Shown piece by piece: positions 1 to 11,672 of a stretch of DNA of 64,000 bases. The DNA is from Crotophaga sulcirostris (Eukaryota; Chordata; Aves; Cuculiformes; Crotophagidae): positions 63,324 to 127,323 of the forward strand of contig VYZB01000379.1 in NCBI GenBank assembly GCA_013397455.1, in the 5' to 3' direction. The translations under genes and the position numbers were made by a program. Below the pieces are notes generated by a model that had not been told where the DNA came from, made no database searches, and saw only the letters and a program-made list of their open reading frames with translations. The stretch's first letter is position 1. Each line of letters opens with the position of its first letter.

Positions 1-186
1 GTTTGGGTTTGGAAGGATGCTCATCTGGGTTATGGAATGGTTTGGGTTTGGAAGGATGCTCGGCTGGGTTATGGAATAGTTTGAGTTTGGAAGGATGCTC
101 AGCTGGGTTATGGAATGGTTTGAGTTTGGAAGGATGCTTGTCTGGACTATAGAATGTTTTGGGCTGAAGGATGTTATCATAGAGTG
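1..186. repeat. 39-bp minisatellite, four full units and one truncated unit
   Basis: Units at 1-39, 40-78, 79-117 and 118-156 differ at a few bases; a 30-bp degenerate unit follows at 157-186. Each unit begins with the CR1 terminal sequence GTTTGGGTTTGGAAGG. A CR1 fragment with the same terminus sits directly to the right. The array may extend left of the window. Confidence 0.85.
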
Positions 187-245
187 GTTTGGGTTGGAAT
201 GGACCTTAAAGATCATCCAACCCCACATACATCCCGCTCCTCTTT
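172..245 (-). mobile_element. CR1 LINE fragment, 3' end
   Basis: Starts with the reversed CR1 3' terminus (CATAGAGTGGTTTGGGTTGG) and ACCTTAAAGATCATCCA. Only the terminal 70 bp or so is recognisable. It flanks the minisatellite. Confidence 0.7.
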
Positions 246-896
246 CCAAAGATGCACTCCGAACTGTACAGATTTCACAAGGTAATGTTTTTGAAGGAAT
301 AACAAAAATGTGCCCAAGTTCACAACCATGCATAATTCTGCGAGAAAACCCAGTCATTTTTGCACACTTGCAGTAAATAAGAATACTCCTATTTTTATAC
401 ATGCCCAAGCACAGGCCATATACAGACAGAAACACCTGAGGTATCAATAGTGACACAGTGTGTGCACAGGCAGACTCGTATTTTGTAACTCATTTTTAGC
501 CTCCCCTAACTTTAAAAACCCAGCACATTGTTTCCAAGAGATGGTAGTGGTGCAAAATGTTACTAAAAGTCGTATTTTGGTCTTTGTTTAAAAAAATTCA
601 TTCATATCTGAATGCCAGTGACTCTTGCAAAGCAGAGTAAATGTTGTTTGAATGGGCAGCAGAGTGTAGGATACTTTTGTCAGTGTATTTCCTTCCTTTC
701 TCTCCTTATGGCTTTCACAACAGACAATGTGTTTCTCCAAATATAAGTATTTAGACCCGAAGGGTGTTGAAGCTACCTCTTGGGTGGTTTTGATGGGCTG
801 TGTTTCAGTCCCTGACCAGAAAGGATGGAACTTGAGAACTTCACTGCATCATATACATATAATGTAAAGCCAAAGATAAGGTGTGAATTTGCACAT

Positions 897-980
897 GAGG
901 TGTCCCTGCCCATGGCAGGGGGGTTGGAACTGGATGATCTTTAAGGTCCCTTTGGACCCAAACCATTCTAGGATTCTATA
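897..980 (+). mobile_element. CR1 LINE fragment, 3' end
   Basis: TGTCCCTGCCCATGGCAGG through ACCCAAACCATTCTAGGATT, the last 80 bp or so of a CR1. Confidence 0.8.
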
Positions 981-1841
981 AATTTCAAAGCCCTGTTGCC
1001 ATTGTGTGATCTGAAATGGGTCAGTTGAGGTGGCCAATGCATTGGGCTGAATGAGGTTTAGATGGTCAGATTGCAGCCAGCTGCATTCTTTAGGCATTGT
1101 CATCTGTGTCACTGCTGGGTGCAACTGAACTGCTGACCACTCAGGAACCCGAGCCAAGTTAATTCCAATTTTTCCAATAGTTTTGTCCTGGAAGTGAAAA
1201 GAATCAGACTGCTCAAAAACAGAAAAAAAAAAAAGAGAAGTAAAGAAAGAACACTTTTAGTTTGCTGAATGCCAGTGGAGTGTTCTGATTTCTACAAGGT
1301 GCGATCAGCTGTCCCTGAACCTCCCGTCAGGGTTGCACTGCCAGGTTTTACAGCCTGCATGGAAAGGATTGGTCTAAATGTGTGGTACCATCCTCCTCTG
1401 ATCTGCCCACATCCTCCTCCCCCCCCCCCCTTTTTTTTTCCCCACTTCCAATGAGAAAATGCAAATGTGCATTCCCCCTGTCTCTTTATTCACATAAGCC
1501 TGAGCAGAGAGGACACTACATCTGGAATAAAACAGGGCTGACCCAGAGCTGGCAACATCAGTTGGGTTTTTTAACCCCTTTCTTGACTAGAGGTGTTTTA
1601 AAAGGACAATTTGTTTTCAAAGTAGTGATAGTACTGAATGCTGCATGGTGCAGGAGGCTTCCAAACTGTTGCACAGTGGGTGAATATTGTCTCGGGAAAA
1701 AAAAAGCATCCTTAGTCTGAGGGAGAGTGTAAAATATGTGCTCCTGTGGACACCAGGAGAGAAAAAAAAAAGGAGGTAAATGGGAGATCTTTAGTAGTAA
1801 GTAGATGTCAAACAGCCATGTGTGCTCAGGGGATTTGTAAT

Positions 1842-1985
1842 TATAGAATCATAGAGTGGTTTGGATTGGAAGAGACCTTAAAGATCAGCCAGTCTAGCCC
1901 CCCTGCCATGGGCAGGGACATCTTCCTCTGAATGAGGTTGCTTGAAGCCTCATCCAACCTGGTCTGGAACACCTCCAGGGATAGA
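1842..1985 (-). mobile_element. CR1 LINE fragment, 3' end
   Basis: Reversed CR1 terminus (TAGAATCATAGAGTGGTTTG) continuing to the CACCTCCAGGGAT block; truncated there. Confidence 0.85.
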
Positions 1986-2776
1986 ATCTATAGCAGTTAC
2001 AATCACTAGTGATTTCTTCAGCTGGCTGCCTGGTTGCTGTGGAGATTGATGTTACATTTAAATTATAAAGGTATGTGATCTCCCTAGTGGATCTTTTGAA
2101 TGGTAAGGAGGGAGAAAAAGACCTTTTCTTGGGACTTTGCGGAGGGGAACCAGGTAGGGAATAAGAGGCAGACAGCAAGAAAACAAAACTGTTCCAGGAA
2201 GATATGGCAGGTTGGGCATTGGAGATTGCCAAGGAAGCATATATGGAATAATGTGGGGCTTTTGAGAGATTGGGGTGGGTCACCAGGAGCTGCCATCACT
2301 TGTCCGTGTTCTGTTTGTGCCATGATTTTTCCCAGTTCAGCTCACTGATGCAGTTTTTGTGCTAACATCATGCCCTTCTCCCTAGTCAGACTTTAATTTC
2401 AGGATATGGGGCCTGAGGAAAAAGAAGGTGGAAGGTAAAGCAAAATAGAGACAGAGGAGTATGTGGATGAGATATGTCCTGAGGCTCAACAGGATGTGAA
2501 ATTTTCAGATTCAGCAGTAAGAGAGGAGTGAGCCTCTGTTTCTTGGTGATGTACACTTAACAGCATCCAAATAGAAAATGATACGGAGAATTCAGCTTCA
2601 AGTGATCATTTATGGTGTGAAGACAGCAGAAAGATTTGTGGCTGCAAAATCTGGTTCAACCAGCTCCGTTAGTTGAGTTGCTGAGTTCAGAGTATTATGA
2701 AATATATTTCTTTGGCTGCCACATGAATGATCATTTTTCTTCATCCTGTTCCTATATCTGTGTATCTGTGTTTCAG

Positions 2777-2887
2777 GATCCTTTCATAGCATTTCATCTT
2801 GACAAGGCACTGGTAAGAAAATACATGAGCCCACTTTTAATTGGGGAACTGGCACCAGATCAACCCAGCTTTGAGCCCAGCAAGAAC
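2777..2887 (+). CDS. FADS1: Gene A exon 2 (end of cytochrome b5 domain)
   Basis: 111 bp, phase 0, acceptor TTTCAG and donor GTAAGT. It encodes [10 protein letters not shown] followed by [18 protein letters not shown]. The AFH histidine is, from family knowledge, the probable second heme ligand of the fused b5 domain. DPF rather than DAF links this copy to mammalian FADS1. Confidence 0.9.
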
Positions 2888-5800
2888 GTAAGTATCTTAA
2901 AAATTGGATTTTGTGTAGAAATTGTGCTGTTTAGCTTCTCTTAGTGGCAACAAGAATTCCTTGTACCGAAAATGGTAGTATCTCCAGGAATTGCTATGGT
3001 GGTCTGAAGCTTCCCTTCCTTTCTAGTGGAAGATGTCCCTGCCCATGGCAGGGAGGTTGGAACTGGATGATCTTTAAGGTCTCTTCCAACCCAAACCATT
3101 CTGCTTCCCTTTCACGTTATGTCATTATTAGTACTCTTAATAAAGATTTGTCTCCAGATGACCCTCAGCTTTTCCCCATTGCCACAGTAGCACCTTGAGA
3201 GGGGAAAATGAGCTCCTCTTTGGGTTCCTGAGGCAGTTTTAGACCAGCAGATACTCTTGGGTCTCCCTGCAGAAAAAACTGGTAGAAGATTTCCGTGAAC
3301 TCCGTGCAACCGTTGAGAAGATGGGGCTTCTCAACCCCAACCGTGCCTTTTTCATCCTGTATCTCTGCCACATCTTGGTGTTGGATGTTGCAGCTTGGCT
3401 CACCATCTGGTATTTTGGAGCATCCACAGTGTCTTTCCTCTTCTCTGCAGTGCTCCTTGGCACAGTCCAGGTAAGCAGCTAGGCAAAAAAGCTCCCCAGA
3501 AACACCAAAAGCCAACATTTTGAGGCTTAAGTGCTCGTTGCCATAACCACAGGAGAAATCTGATCTTCATAGACTTCCCAAAATTCTGCTTCTCCCTGGC
3601 TTCCACCAAAATTACAGGGCCACAACATGCTGCTTCGGTAGAGCAGGCTTTGCCCTGCTTTTTCCTTCCCATAGTCCATCAAAGCCCTCCTTATTCCCAT
3701 CCTCCTTCACACAATGAAAGCCATGCTGCCCTTCTGAGGTCCCTTTTGCCAGAGCTCCAAGGCGCTGTGTGGTGGCCAAGCCACCGTGTTCCCATGGGAA
3801 CTTGCAGAGTTAGAGGAGAGGGCAGAGCAGCTCTCAAAGCCCCAGCTATTTCTCCTGTGGCCAGCTGATCCTCTTGGAATTACAAGTACTCGGAGGAGGC
3901 AGCAGCAAGCTGCTCCTTAAAGGAGACTTTGTTGCCGATTCCAGTGCAGTTTTGTAAGAGAATAAATGCTGTTTCTGAGCTCCATGGCTTTTTTTTTTTC
4001 CTGATTTTTTTCTCCTTCCTCATGAAAACAACTTTCTGGGACTTAAAGCCATCAGGCAAAGTCTGGACTGCACTGGTATATAGTAAAAGACAAGTGGTTG
4101 GTTTGGGTTTTGGTAGTGTAAATGCTCTTGCTATCAGGAGTTATGTTGTGAGAAGCGTGGGAATGGGAGAAGAAAAGGCACTTTCCAGGTTCAGACCCTC
4201 TTTTTTCCCTAAAAGCACTGTTAATTTGTTTAATTTCAGGCCCAGGCTGGCTGGCTCCAGCATGATTTTGGACACCTTTCAGTCTTCAGCAAGTCCAGAT
4301 GGAACCACTGGGTGCACAAGTTTGTGATTGGCCATCTGAAGGTGGGCATTCAGTGCTGAGAGGGGCTGCTAGAGCCTTGCCCAGAATGCTCTGCAGGCAA
4401 AACCCATCTCAGTATAAGAAAAAAGCAAATGCAAGGAACTACTGGGGAGAGAGGACTAAGGGCAGAAGATACAACTTCTTTACAACACTCTCTTCTCACC
4501 CCTTCCTGCAGGGAGCGCCAGCCAGTTGGTGGAATCACCTTCACTTCCAACACCATGCTAAGCCCAACTGCTTCCGAAAGGACCCTGACGTTAACATGCA
4601 CCCCTTGTTTTTTGCTTTGGGAAAAACACTCTCTGTAGAGGTGAGACCTGGTGAAGGCTGGGAGGTTACAGCGTTAGGGTTCAGATCTGGGAAGCTGCAG
4701 AGAGCTTGGAGACACTGGTTGCTTTGGTCAATGAGCTGTCTCAGTATTTTAGGAATTTGGAGAAGGTGCATCTTGGCATTAATAACCTTTGAAAAACAAG
4801 AAGGAACAAGGTCCTGATGCATTACCAGCTTCCATATATTTAACTCTGCAACTAAGGGAGGAGAATCTGTTCACCCCTGTTCCTGTGGACACAGTTTAAT
4901 GCCTAGATGCTCATTTCTCTGCTTTGGAGATTAATTGCAAGTAGGTGGGGGTTCTACACACGCAGAGGTTTTTCTTTCTTTCCAAAGCTCTATGTGGAAG
5001 CTCTGCATCGGCAGGAAACTGTTCTCAGTGCCTCCTGTGGTTTTTTGGTTTTAAGTGTTGTTGGGCGACTGTGCCCTCTGTAGGGAAAGAGCTTCCAGTG
5101 CACGTTTGCTGTTTATGGTGCAAGGGACTACTCTTCTACAGCCAAGGCAGGGATGAAAACGTGTCGTAGCAGTCATAGATTGAAGTTCCAGGGAATGATG
5201 AAGCCAATGGCATGGAGGATGCTGGCATGGTTGACCTTTCAAAGGTTAGGAGGTATCTAAGCATGCATTTCTTTGAGAGTGTAGGTAGGAGTGTATGCAC
5301 AGATGTTTTTAGCTGCCTTCACAGCCTGAGTGATTTGCTTATTTCAACAGCTTGGTGCACAAAAGAAGAAATTCATGCCTTATAACCACCAGCACAAGTA
5401 CTTCTTCATCAGTGAGTAACCCCACCCTTTTGCTGTTCTATGGGCAGCATTTGCTCAACCCCTTCCTTTTCCAGTTCATCTCAATGGGATGAAAGGACAC
5501 AGTTAATGTCTCTGTAATCTATTTCTCCACACTAGTCGGTCCTCCAGCTCTGGTGCCTCTTTACTTCCAGTGGTACATATTCTACTTTGTGGTACAGCGG
5601 AAGCAGTGGGTGGTAAGTCAGCTCCACTTTCCCAGTGGTGACTTCTCTTTCTTTTATGGACACATTTCAGTGCAAGAAATTACTGGCAGGAACTCTGAGC
5701 TGTGTATCTCTCTAGCAAGGGGTGTGGGTGTACGATCTGGAGTGTTTGCTGGGGGAACAAAGGTGTCCACACAGCCCCTCTCCTTTGTATAAAAAAACAT

Positions 5801-8800
5801 TCAGGGAGAAAGTAGCAGAAATCATAGGGTTTGGAGGAAGATTCAGTGCAAGATGATGTATTAAAACCAGAGCAGCTTTGAGGTAGCCTAAAACCAAATC
5901 CTCACAGTTCAGTGTGAAGAGTATGTGTAGTAGACTTTTGGAGTCATTAGGAATGTAGTTTATTAGGGGAAGATCTAGGACCTTGAGAAATAGCATGTTT
6001 TTTAGAGATTTTAGGAAAAACACATAAAAAAGATGACTCTTGTCTGAGATGTGAGGGTTAGAGATAAGAAATCTTGGCTGTTTTATTCTTGCCTGGGAAG
6101 TGGGACAATCAGGAGAAAATGAACATGAGGGAAATAAGAGACTGCAAGAAATGCAAAGAGGAACAAAAAAGGATGGGATAGAAGCAAACCAGAGCTCTTT
6201 ATTCTTTTAATTGCCTAGTTTTTTTGTTTCCTCACTGCTTTGTTTCTCTTTAGATCCAGAGGAAAATGCGATGGTTTAGAGCATATCCTCTCCAGTGTTT
6301 GCTCTCTGCTGGGCTCCTAAGGCCAGAATAATTCCCATGCACAGGAATGACTGGGGAGTGGCTGTGTGTCACACTGCTTTGTGATGGGGCCAGGGAGAAA
6401 AAATATCTGTCAGTAGAAGTTATTATGGGATATTTTAAAGAGAGTGCCGGATAGAATGGTTGTTAAATTCAGAACCCAGTGATTTTTCCTCTTAATGAGG
6501 TTTTTATCTGTTCCCTGTACTACAGGACCTGGCCTGGATGCTGACCTTCTACATCCGATTCTTCCTCACCTATTTGCCCTTGCTGGGAGTGAAGGGTGTC
6601 CTGGGGCTCCATCTGTTAGTCAGGTATCACTCAATTTATAATTTATCTATTTTCTTTACTGAGTTTCTATCAATACTTCATGTCAGCTCTTCTTCAGCCT
6701 CCTGGTTATCTTTCTCATCTGCTCCCTATTCTTCTCTCTACTTATGCCTTTCAGCAAGGCAGAGGTTGGTGTCTGTCAGATGTGTGTCTTGAGAAGGTAG
6801 AAAGTGCCTGTGTGGAAAATAAAAGGTGTGTGTGGGACTGATCTGCTGAGCAGCTGTTTGGTGTCCCTGATGTTTATTTTATCCAGCAATGCCTGGCTTC
6901 TATGTACACAAGTGTTTTGTTATGGTATCAATGAGATGGTTTTGTGTGTGTTTGTATGCACAGGTTTATAGAAAGTAACTGGTTTGTCTGGGTTACACAA
7001 ATGAATCACATCCCGATGCACATTGATTATGATAAGAACGTGGACTGGTTCTCTACCCAGGTAAGACCTTCTTTCCAGAAACCTGTGGCTTTGAAAGTGA
7101 GAAGTCATAGTTCTGGGTACATAAAACTGATCACAGAAGGGATGGGAACTAAAAGAGGGAAACATAAGGACTTTGTCCTCGCTGTGCGATGTGAGTGGTT
7201 ATAGAAAATAATTAGAGATGCTAAAATGCTCTTCACATAGAGCTTTTTGTGCATGAAGGATGCAGATCTCTTTTGTGTGCTTGGTCTTATTTTGGTTCTG
7301 AAGCTATTACACAGTTTTTTTGAGTGAGAGAGGTGAATTTTATGGTTGTTATGGCTTATCTCACTGGGGAAATCAAGTCTCTTCTCCTAAATTACGTCCC
7401 TAACAACTGAGTATCCTAGTATGGCCATCTCATGGTGGCTGGAGATAGCTCTTTGAGTTGCTGTGTTCAGCCAGAAGGCCTGTGATGATAAGGAACTTGT
7501 ACCATCTTACTGTTGTGTTTGACACATGTAAAAGAAAGGGCATTCTGAAAATAATGCTTAAATGTTACTGCTTTTTCTCTCAGCTCCAGGCAACCTGTAA
7601 TGTTCATCAGTCCTTTTTCAATGACTGGTTTAGCGGACACCTAAACTTCCAAATCGAGCACCAGTGAGTTGAAGCATGGGTTGGGGGTGTAAGGGGATTT
7701 CAAGGAGTGCCACTTATGCTAGGGCTGAAGAGCCCACAAAGGTCCCTGTCTCTCTATCAGCTAACACAGGAACAAAAGATAACATCGGTAAATTTTGTGC
7801 TCTTTATATGGGGATGGAATGGGAACTCCCAAGTGATGGCTCAGAAGCTTTTGATTGAGCACCAACCCCACTTCAGATATGAGCAGTATGGTGGCACAGG
7901 AGGGAGAACTCACAGCCCCCTGGTTAGTACAGATACTGACTGAAGTGACACAAGAGGGACCACTACAGAGAATAAGGGCAGTGGAAACAAGGGGAGGTGG
8001 AGGCTCTCCCAGGTTTAGGCACAAAAGAGGAACAGGAATTCTCTGGGGTGATGACAGATGTCATTGATTCACCATGTTCTTTTCCCACAGCCTTTTCCCT
8101 ACAATGCCTCGACATAACTACTGGAAGGTGGCTCCTTTGGTGAAGTCCCTGTGTGCCAAACATGGTATTGATTACCAGTGCAAGCCGTTGTTCACTGCCT
8201 TTGCTGACATAGTGCAGTAAGTATCAACCCGCTGCATTCCCTAGGGGAAGGGTTTTCCAGTATTATGGAGTGAACAGGTGAGGGACATGGGAAGGGGAAA
8301 GGCGGCCAGCTTGGAGCACAGAAGTTCCGTGAAGAGCTGTAGGTAGTACCCATGAGTATGAAAGGGACTAGAAAACCATTCAGCAGTGTCGCTGCCTTCA
8401 GTAGCAGCAGGTAGAAGGTGTCAGTAGGAGTGACCTAATGGAGAGCTCCTTTTCTTCAGCTCTGAAGAGTCAGAGGTCGGTAGGATGCCAGATCTGGTGC
8501 CTCTGTCTCTGTGTACGCTCCAGGGAAACAGGTGTTTCCATAAAGATGAATTTGAACTGTCATTCATTCTTTCTTTTTTTTTTTCCTTTCTTCCCCTCCT
8601 TGCTCCCCACATATTTCTTATTCTGTTTTAAAGTGACATGGCTTTCTTTTGCCATGCTTGCTCCTTTGTTTTCATTCTAGCTAAGTTGTTTGCTTTGGTG
8701 TTTCACTCATTGCGGTAATCCCAGTGATTTGGGTCTTCATCTTTCCAGTGAGCTGTAGTCTACATTGCCTTGCCTCTGAAGCTCTCTGAGCAACCTGGTC

Positions 8801-9038
8801 TAGTTGAAGATGTCCCTGCTCACTGCAGGGAGTTGGACCAGATGACCTCTAAAGATCCCTTCCAACCCAAACTATTCTATAATCTCCTTTGCTAAATCTG
8901 TAGATGGGAATTCTTCCCACAAGGCTTTGTTCTGTGGATACTGTATTCCATTATGTTGTTTCTAAACAAATGTTCTCTCTTGGCAGCTCTTTGAAAGATT
9001 CTGGAGAGCTCTGGCTTGATGCCTATTTACATAAATAA
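2777..9038 (+). CDS. FADS1: Gene A: fatty acid desaturase 1 (delta-5, acyl-CoA (8-3)-desaturase), exons 2-12; exon 1 lies upstream of the window
   Basis: Exons read 2777-2887, 3273-3470, 4240-4341, 4512-4640, 5351-5411, 5536-5612, 6526-6623, 6964-7060, 7584-7663, 8091-8216 and 8987-9038, all with GT-AG introns, giving 376 residues before a TAA stop. Three histidine boxes are intact: HDFGH (4261-4275), HFQHH (4542-4556) and QIEHH (from 7650, split into the next exon). The product would be an ER membrane enzyme that inserts the delta-5 double bond, making arachidonate and EPA from DGLA and ETA. FADS1 rather than FADS2 is indicated by [28 protein letters not shown] and PLYFQWYI; vertebrate FADS2 has FRALR and PMYFQYQI at these places. 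The b5 heme-binding HPGG would be on the missing exon 1, which I searched for in 1..2776 and did not find. It is first in a same-strand array with genes B and C. No frameshift or in-frame stop is seen. Confidence 0.9.
3025..3103 (+). mobile_element. CR1 LINE fragment in gene A intron 2
   Basis: GATGTCCCTGCCCATGGCAG to TTCCAACCCAAACCATTCTG. A short 3'-end fragment inside a 385-bp intron, about 170 bp before exon 3. Confidence 0.8.
3273..3470 (+). CDS. FADS1: Gene A exon 3 (first membrane segments)
   Basis: 198 bp, the usual family size. It starts with the cytosolic linker [17 protein letters not shown] and continues into two hydrophobic stretches (around [13 protein letters not shown] and [10 protein letters not shown]) that would form the first transmembrane hairpin. 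Confidence 0.9.
4240..4341 (+). CDS. FADS1: Gene A exon 4 (histidine box 1)
   Basis: 102 bp. [16 protein letters not shown] carries histidine box 1, HDFGH, at 4261-4275. The exon ends in the conserved FVIGHLK, with the less common donor GTGGGC. Confidence 0.9.
4512..4640 (+). CDS. FADS1: Gene A exon 5 (histidine box 2)
   Basis: 129 bp. [19 protein letters not shown] carries histidine box 2, HFQHH, at 4542-4556. It ends at [10 protein letters not shown], as in mammalian FADS1. Confidence 0.9.
5351..5411 (+). CDS. FADS1: Gene A exon 6
   Basis: 61 bp, ending one base into an Ile codon. It encodes [20 protein letters not shown]. Gene B has one codon fewer in the matching exon. Confidence 0.88.
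5536..5612 (+). CDS. FADS1: Gene A exon 7 (substrate-specificity segment)
   Basis: 77 bp. [17 protein letters not shown] matches the FADS1 form of the segment that distinguishes delta-5 from delta-6 enzymes (FQWY here, FQYQ in mammalian FADS2). Acceptor ACTAG, donor GTAAGT. Confidence 0.88.
6526..6623 (+). CDS. FADS1: Gene A exon 8 (membrane segment)
   Basis: 98 bp. It encodes [20 protein letters not shown] and a further hydrophobic run ending LLVR, the second transmembrane region. The reading frame stays open past the donor (GTATCA) by chance; the normal junction restores RFIESNWF. Confidence 0.88.
6964..7060 (+). CDS. FADS1: Gene A exon 9
   Basis: 97 bp. It encodes [20 protein letters not shown] and [12 protein letters not shown], the strongly conserved loop before histidine box 3. 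MNHIPMHID is the FADS1 form. Confidence 0.9.
7584..7663 (+). CDS. FADS1: Gene A exon 10 (histidine box 3)
   Basis: 80 bp. It encodes [20 protein letters not shown] then NFQIEH, with the last His codon split across the intron. QIEHH, with Q in place of H in the first position, is diagnostic of front-end desaturases. Confidence 0.9.
8091..8216 (+). CDS. FADS1: Gene A exon 11
   Basis: 126 bp. It encodes [20 protein letters not shown] and CAKHGIDY, ending at DIV plus two bases of a His codon. The apparent CAG TAA here is the splice donor (GTAAGT), not a stop. Confidence 0.9.
8788..8884 (+). mobile_element. CR1 LINE fragment in gene A intron 11
   Basis: GATGTCCCTGCTCACTGCAG to TTCCAACCCAAACTATTCTA; 3'-end fragment about 100 bp before exon 12. 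Confidence 0.8.
8987..9038 (+). CDS. FADS1: Gene A exon 12 (C-terminus and stop)
   Basis: 52 bp. It encodes [16 protein letters not shown] and a TAA stop at 9036-9038, nearly identical to the C-terminus of mammalian FADS enzymes. The terminal lysine fits the dilysine-like ER tail of the family. Confidence 0.9.
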
Positions 9039-10600
9039 GAAGCAGTGGCTCTTTACAGAGGAATTCCCCACCCTTGTTGCCTCCTGTGGTGGTCACCATG
9101 AAGATACTGCACAGAAGAGAGAGAGCTGGCTAAGCCAGAGGTGGGGAGGTGGTGCAGCTTAATTCCATTGATGAATGTAATTAATATGATTTTTAAAAAA
9201 GATGTGTTCTTATTTCTACTTGTGCTTCTTTCATTCCACTTATCTGGTGCTGAATTTTGGGGAAAAGCTGAATGGAGGAGGTTACATTCCACTAAGCGGG
9301 AGGCAGCTTTGGGACCGGGAACAGATTCCTTTGTCTGCTGATACTTCATTTGCTGAGTATGTAGGAAGGACGTCTCTTATCTAATATAGGCTTTTGTGAG
9401 GTGGTTCTCATTATGAATGTAGCAAGAAAGCTGAAACAATATGAACTCAAAGAACGTGGGGGTTACTGAAATGTGGAAGCGATAAGGAATTGTATAGGTG
9501 CAGTATTTTCAAATACCTGCGTGTATTATAATTAACAGTGGTGATAGAAGTGCCCAGATGAGGGTGCAGGGGGCAGCATGCGAGAGCCCAGAGCAATTTG
9601 TATGAATGTGAGTGAGATGGAGAAGGTGCAGGCAGCAGTTCTGGAGGAATAAGCATGAAGAAAAAGATCTAATTAGAGCCCTAATGGAGGAGAGAAATGG
9701 GAAAGTAGAGGTTATCCATTTTCCATGTAGATGTGAGAGCTCGGCGTGCCATATTCTATGGGAATGCTCCCCTCCATCTCTTCTGTGGTGAAGGCCTCTG
9801 GGTTATACTGACCATTTGACACCTCCCATGGAGTCTCCACAAGTGCCATACTTCTATTATTGAACCCATTACTGAAAGTCAGAAGGGACAAAAACTCAGG
9901 ATCCCTGCAAAGATGACTGAGGAAGCAAAAGGGTCATCGGTATGTGGCCACCTGAAGCTTCTCTCTTGGAGTGTTTTGTTAAGCAGAGAGAACTGGTGAC
10001 TTCTGGCCCATGGAGTAGGAGGGTGCCTGAGCTGCAGTCAAGTTTAATGAAGATGGAAAAGCATTAAAGGTTGGGCTACTGTTTAAATGCATTTAACTTT
10101 TCAAGCAGCAGAAGTCAACAGGCTGCATACTTGTAGGCATCCATCAGCCAGTACATGGTTGGTCTTCCTTTGTTGGATGATGTGCCTTCAAAACACACCC
10201 CAAGAGGGCGTGTGTGATGTATTGAAATGTGAATCAGCCTTACTGCGTTTCCTGAGGTCTTTTCATCATTCAGTACACCAATATTACAGATGCCAAACCA
10301 GGATGTAGCACCTGGCATAGCACTAAGGAAGACAACTCCGTCACCCTGTTCCCTCAGTGACGGGTGGCTTAGTCTCCAGAAGGGATGGGTTGATTTTGAG
10401 GAAGAGGTGGTGCTTTTTTTCTAATCAACATCCAAAAAGAGGATGGCTTGTGAGGGAATGGAAGAAATGCATCTTCCCAGGCTAAGAGCGTTGTTAAGCA
10501 CAGAATAAAATTGTAATGGAAATAATAAAGTAATCATTAAATCATTGATACCTGTTGAGAAAGACCATAAATAAAATGGGCCTTAGTTACTCTTTTTTTT
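9039..10600 (+). other. Probable 3' untranslated region of gene A
   Basis: No coding exon and no CR1 is visible here. The first canonical AATAAA after the stop is the cluster near 10504, which would give a 3' UTR of about 1.5 kb. The extent is inferred from that signal only. Confidence 0.4.
10504..10575 (+). terminator. Clustered polyadenylation signals, probable 3' end of gene A
   Basis: Three AATAAA hexamers occur at 10504-10509, 10524-10529 and 10570-10575. A T-rich stretch follows at about 10590-10630, as expected downstream of a cleavage site. Another AATAAA lies near 10976. Confidence 0.4.
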
Positions 10601-11217
10601 TCCTGCTCTGTTTCTTTCCCTTTTATTATTAGAACTGTTGATGGAGGAAAGTCTAATAATAAAATACCTTATCTTACCAATTATTGCTGTCATCAGAGTA
10701 AAATATGTCTGTGTAAGAGTCTGAACCCTCTAGAACATTGAATGAATGCTTGTCCACAGCCACGGAGAGAGCTGCCATGAACCTCAGCGTTTGCATTTTA
10801 GAAGAAGGGAACCAGCTTGTGTGAAGTATAGAGTATAAATAATTAACCATAATGAAGCTTCAAACAACCGTACATCAGTTCTTCCTCCAGAATGAGGAGG
10901 AGAGTTTAAAGATAAACTACCCCTGACTTCTGGAAGTTGCTTTACTTTATGGGTAGGAAGGTCTGCATAGTTTATGAAATAAAGAGCTGCTCTGTCACCT
11001 CTCTGATGGAACTTCAGTGGCAGTTCCAAAAGTTCCTTCTGACCTCTGAGTGTTGACCCTAAGCCACAAAGGGACAGAGGATTTGTATTGCTGGTCAGGA
11101 GAGCTATTGAAAATCTTAGCTCTGAAATGGAATTCCCCCAGGTTTCACTCTTTGAAGGTACAGAGACAGCTGGACAAGTGGGGAGGTAGGCAAGAGGAAA
11201 CACTGAAGACAAGGAAC

Positions 11218-11672
11218 CGTAGAATCATTAAGGTTGAAGAAGATCTCTAAGATCATCCAGTCCAACCATCAGCCCATCCCCACCATGCCAACTAAACCAT
11301 GTCCTGAAGTGCCACATCTGCCCATTTTTCGAACCCCTCCAGGGATGGAGACTCCACCACTGCCCTGGGCAGACTCTTCCAATGCTTCACCTCTTCTTTG
11401 GTGAAGAAATTTTCTCTTACATCCAATCTAAGCCTCCCCTGGCCTGACTTAAGGCCATTTCCCCTTATCTTGTTATCTGGGTGAAGAGTCCAGCACCGAC
11501 CTCACTACAACTTCCTTTCAGGTAGCTGTAGAAAGTAATAAGGTATCTCCTCAAGACACCCCTGTGCTCCCTGATAAAGAGTCCCTCCCCAGCTTTCCTG
11601 TAGCCCCCTTTCACTACTGGAAGGCTCTAAGATCTCCCCAGAGCCTTCTCCTCCCTGGACTGAACAATAGAG
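11218..11672 (-). mobile_element. CR1 LINE fragment of a different subfamily
   Basis: Starts GTAGAATCATTAAGGTTGAA and continues TCCAGTCCAACCATCAGCCC, the variant terminus also seen at 34788, 50990, 58384 and 58946. The block reading CCTTCTCCTCCCTGGACTGA marks the inner end. Confidence 0.8.

Larger units (their letters stand above)
246..2776. other. Intron 1 or 5' flank of gene A, no exon found
   Basis: I looked for a b5 exon ([13 protein letters not shown]) and found none, so exon 1 of gene A should lie left of the window. The stretch holds two short CR1 fragments and a poly-C/poly-T run at about 1421-1439; the rest is unremarkable. Confidence 0.6.

Noticed and set aside
8211..8221. Apparent premature stop (CAG TAA) at the end of gene A exon 11
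   Set aside because: It is the GTAAGT splice donor; joining to exon 12 restores the conserved HSLKDSG.
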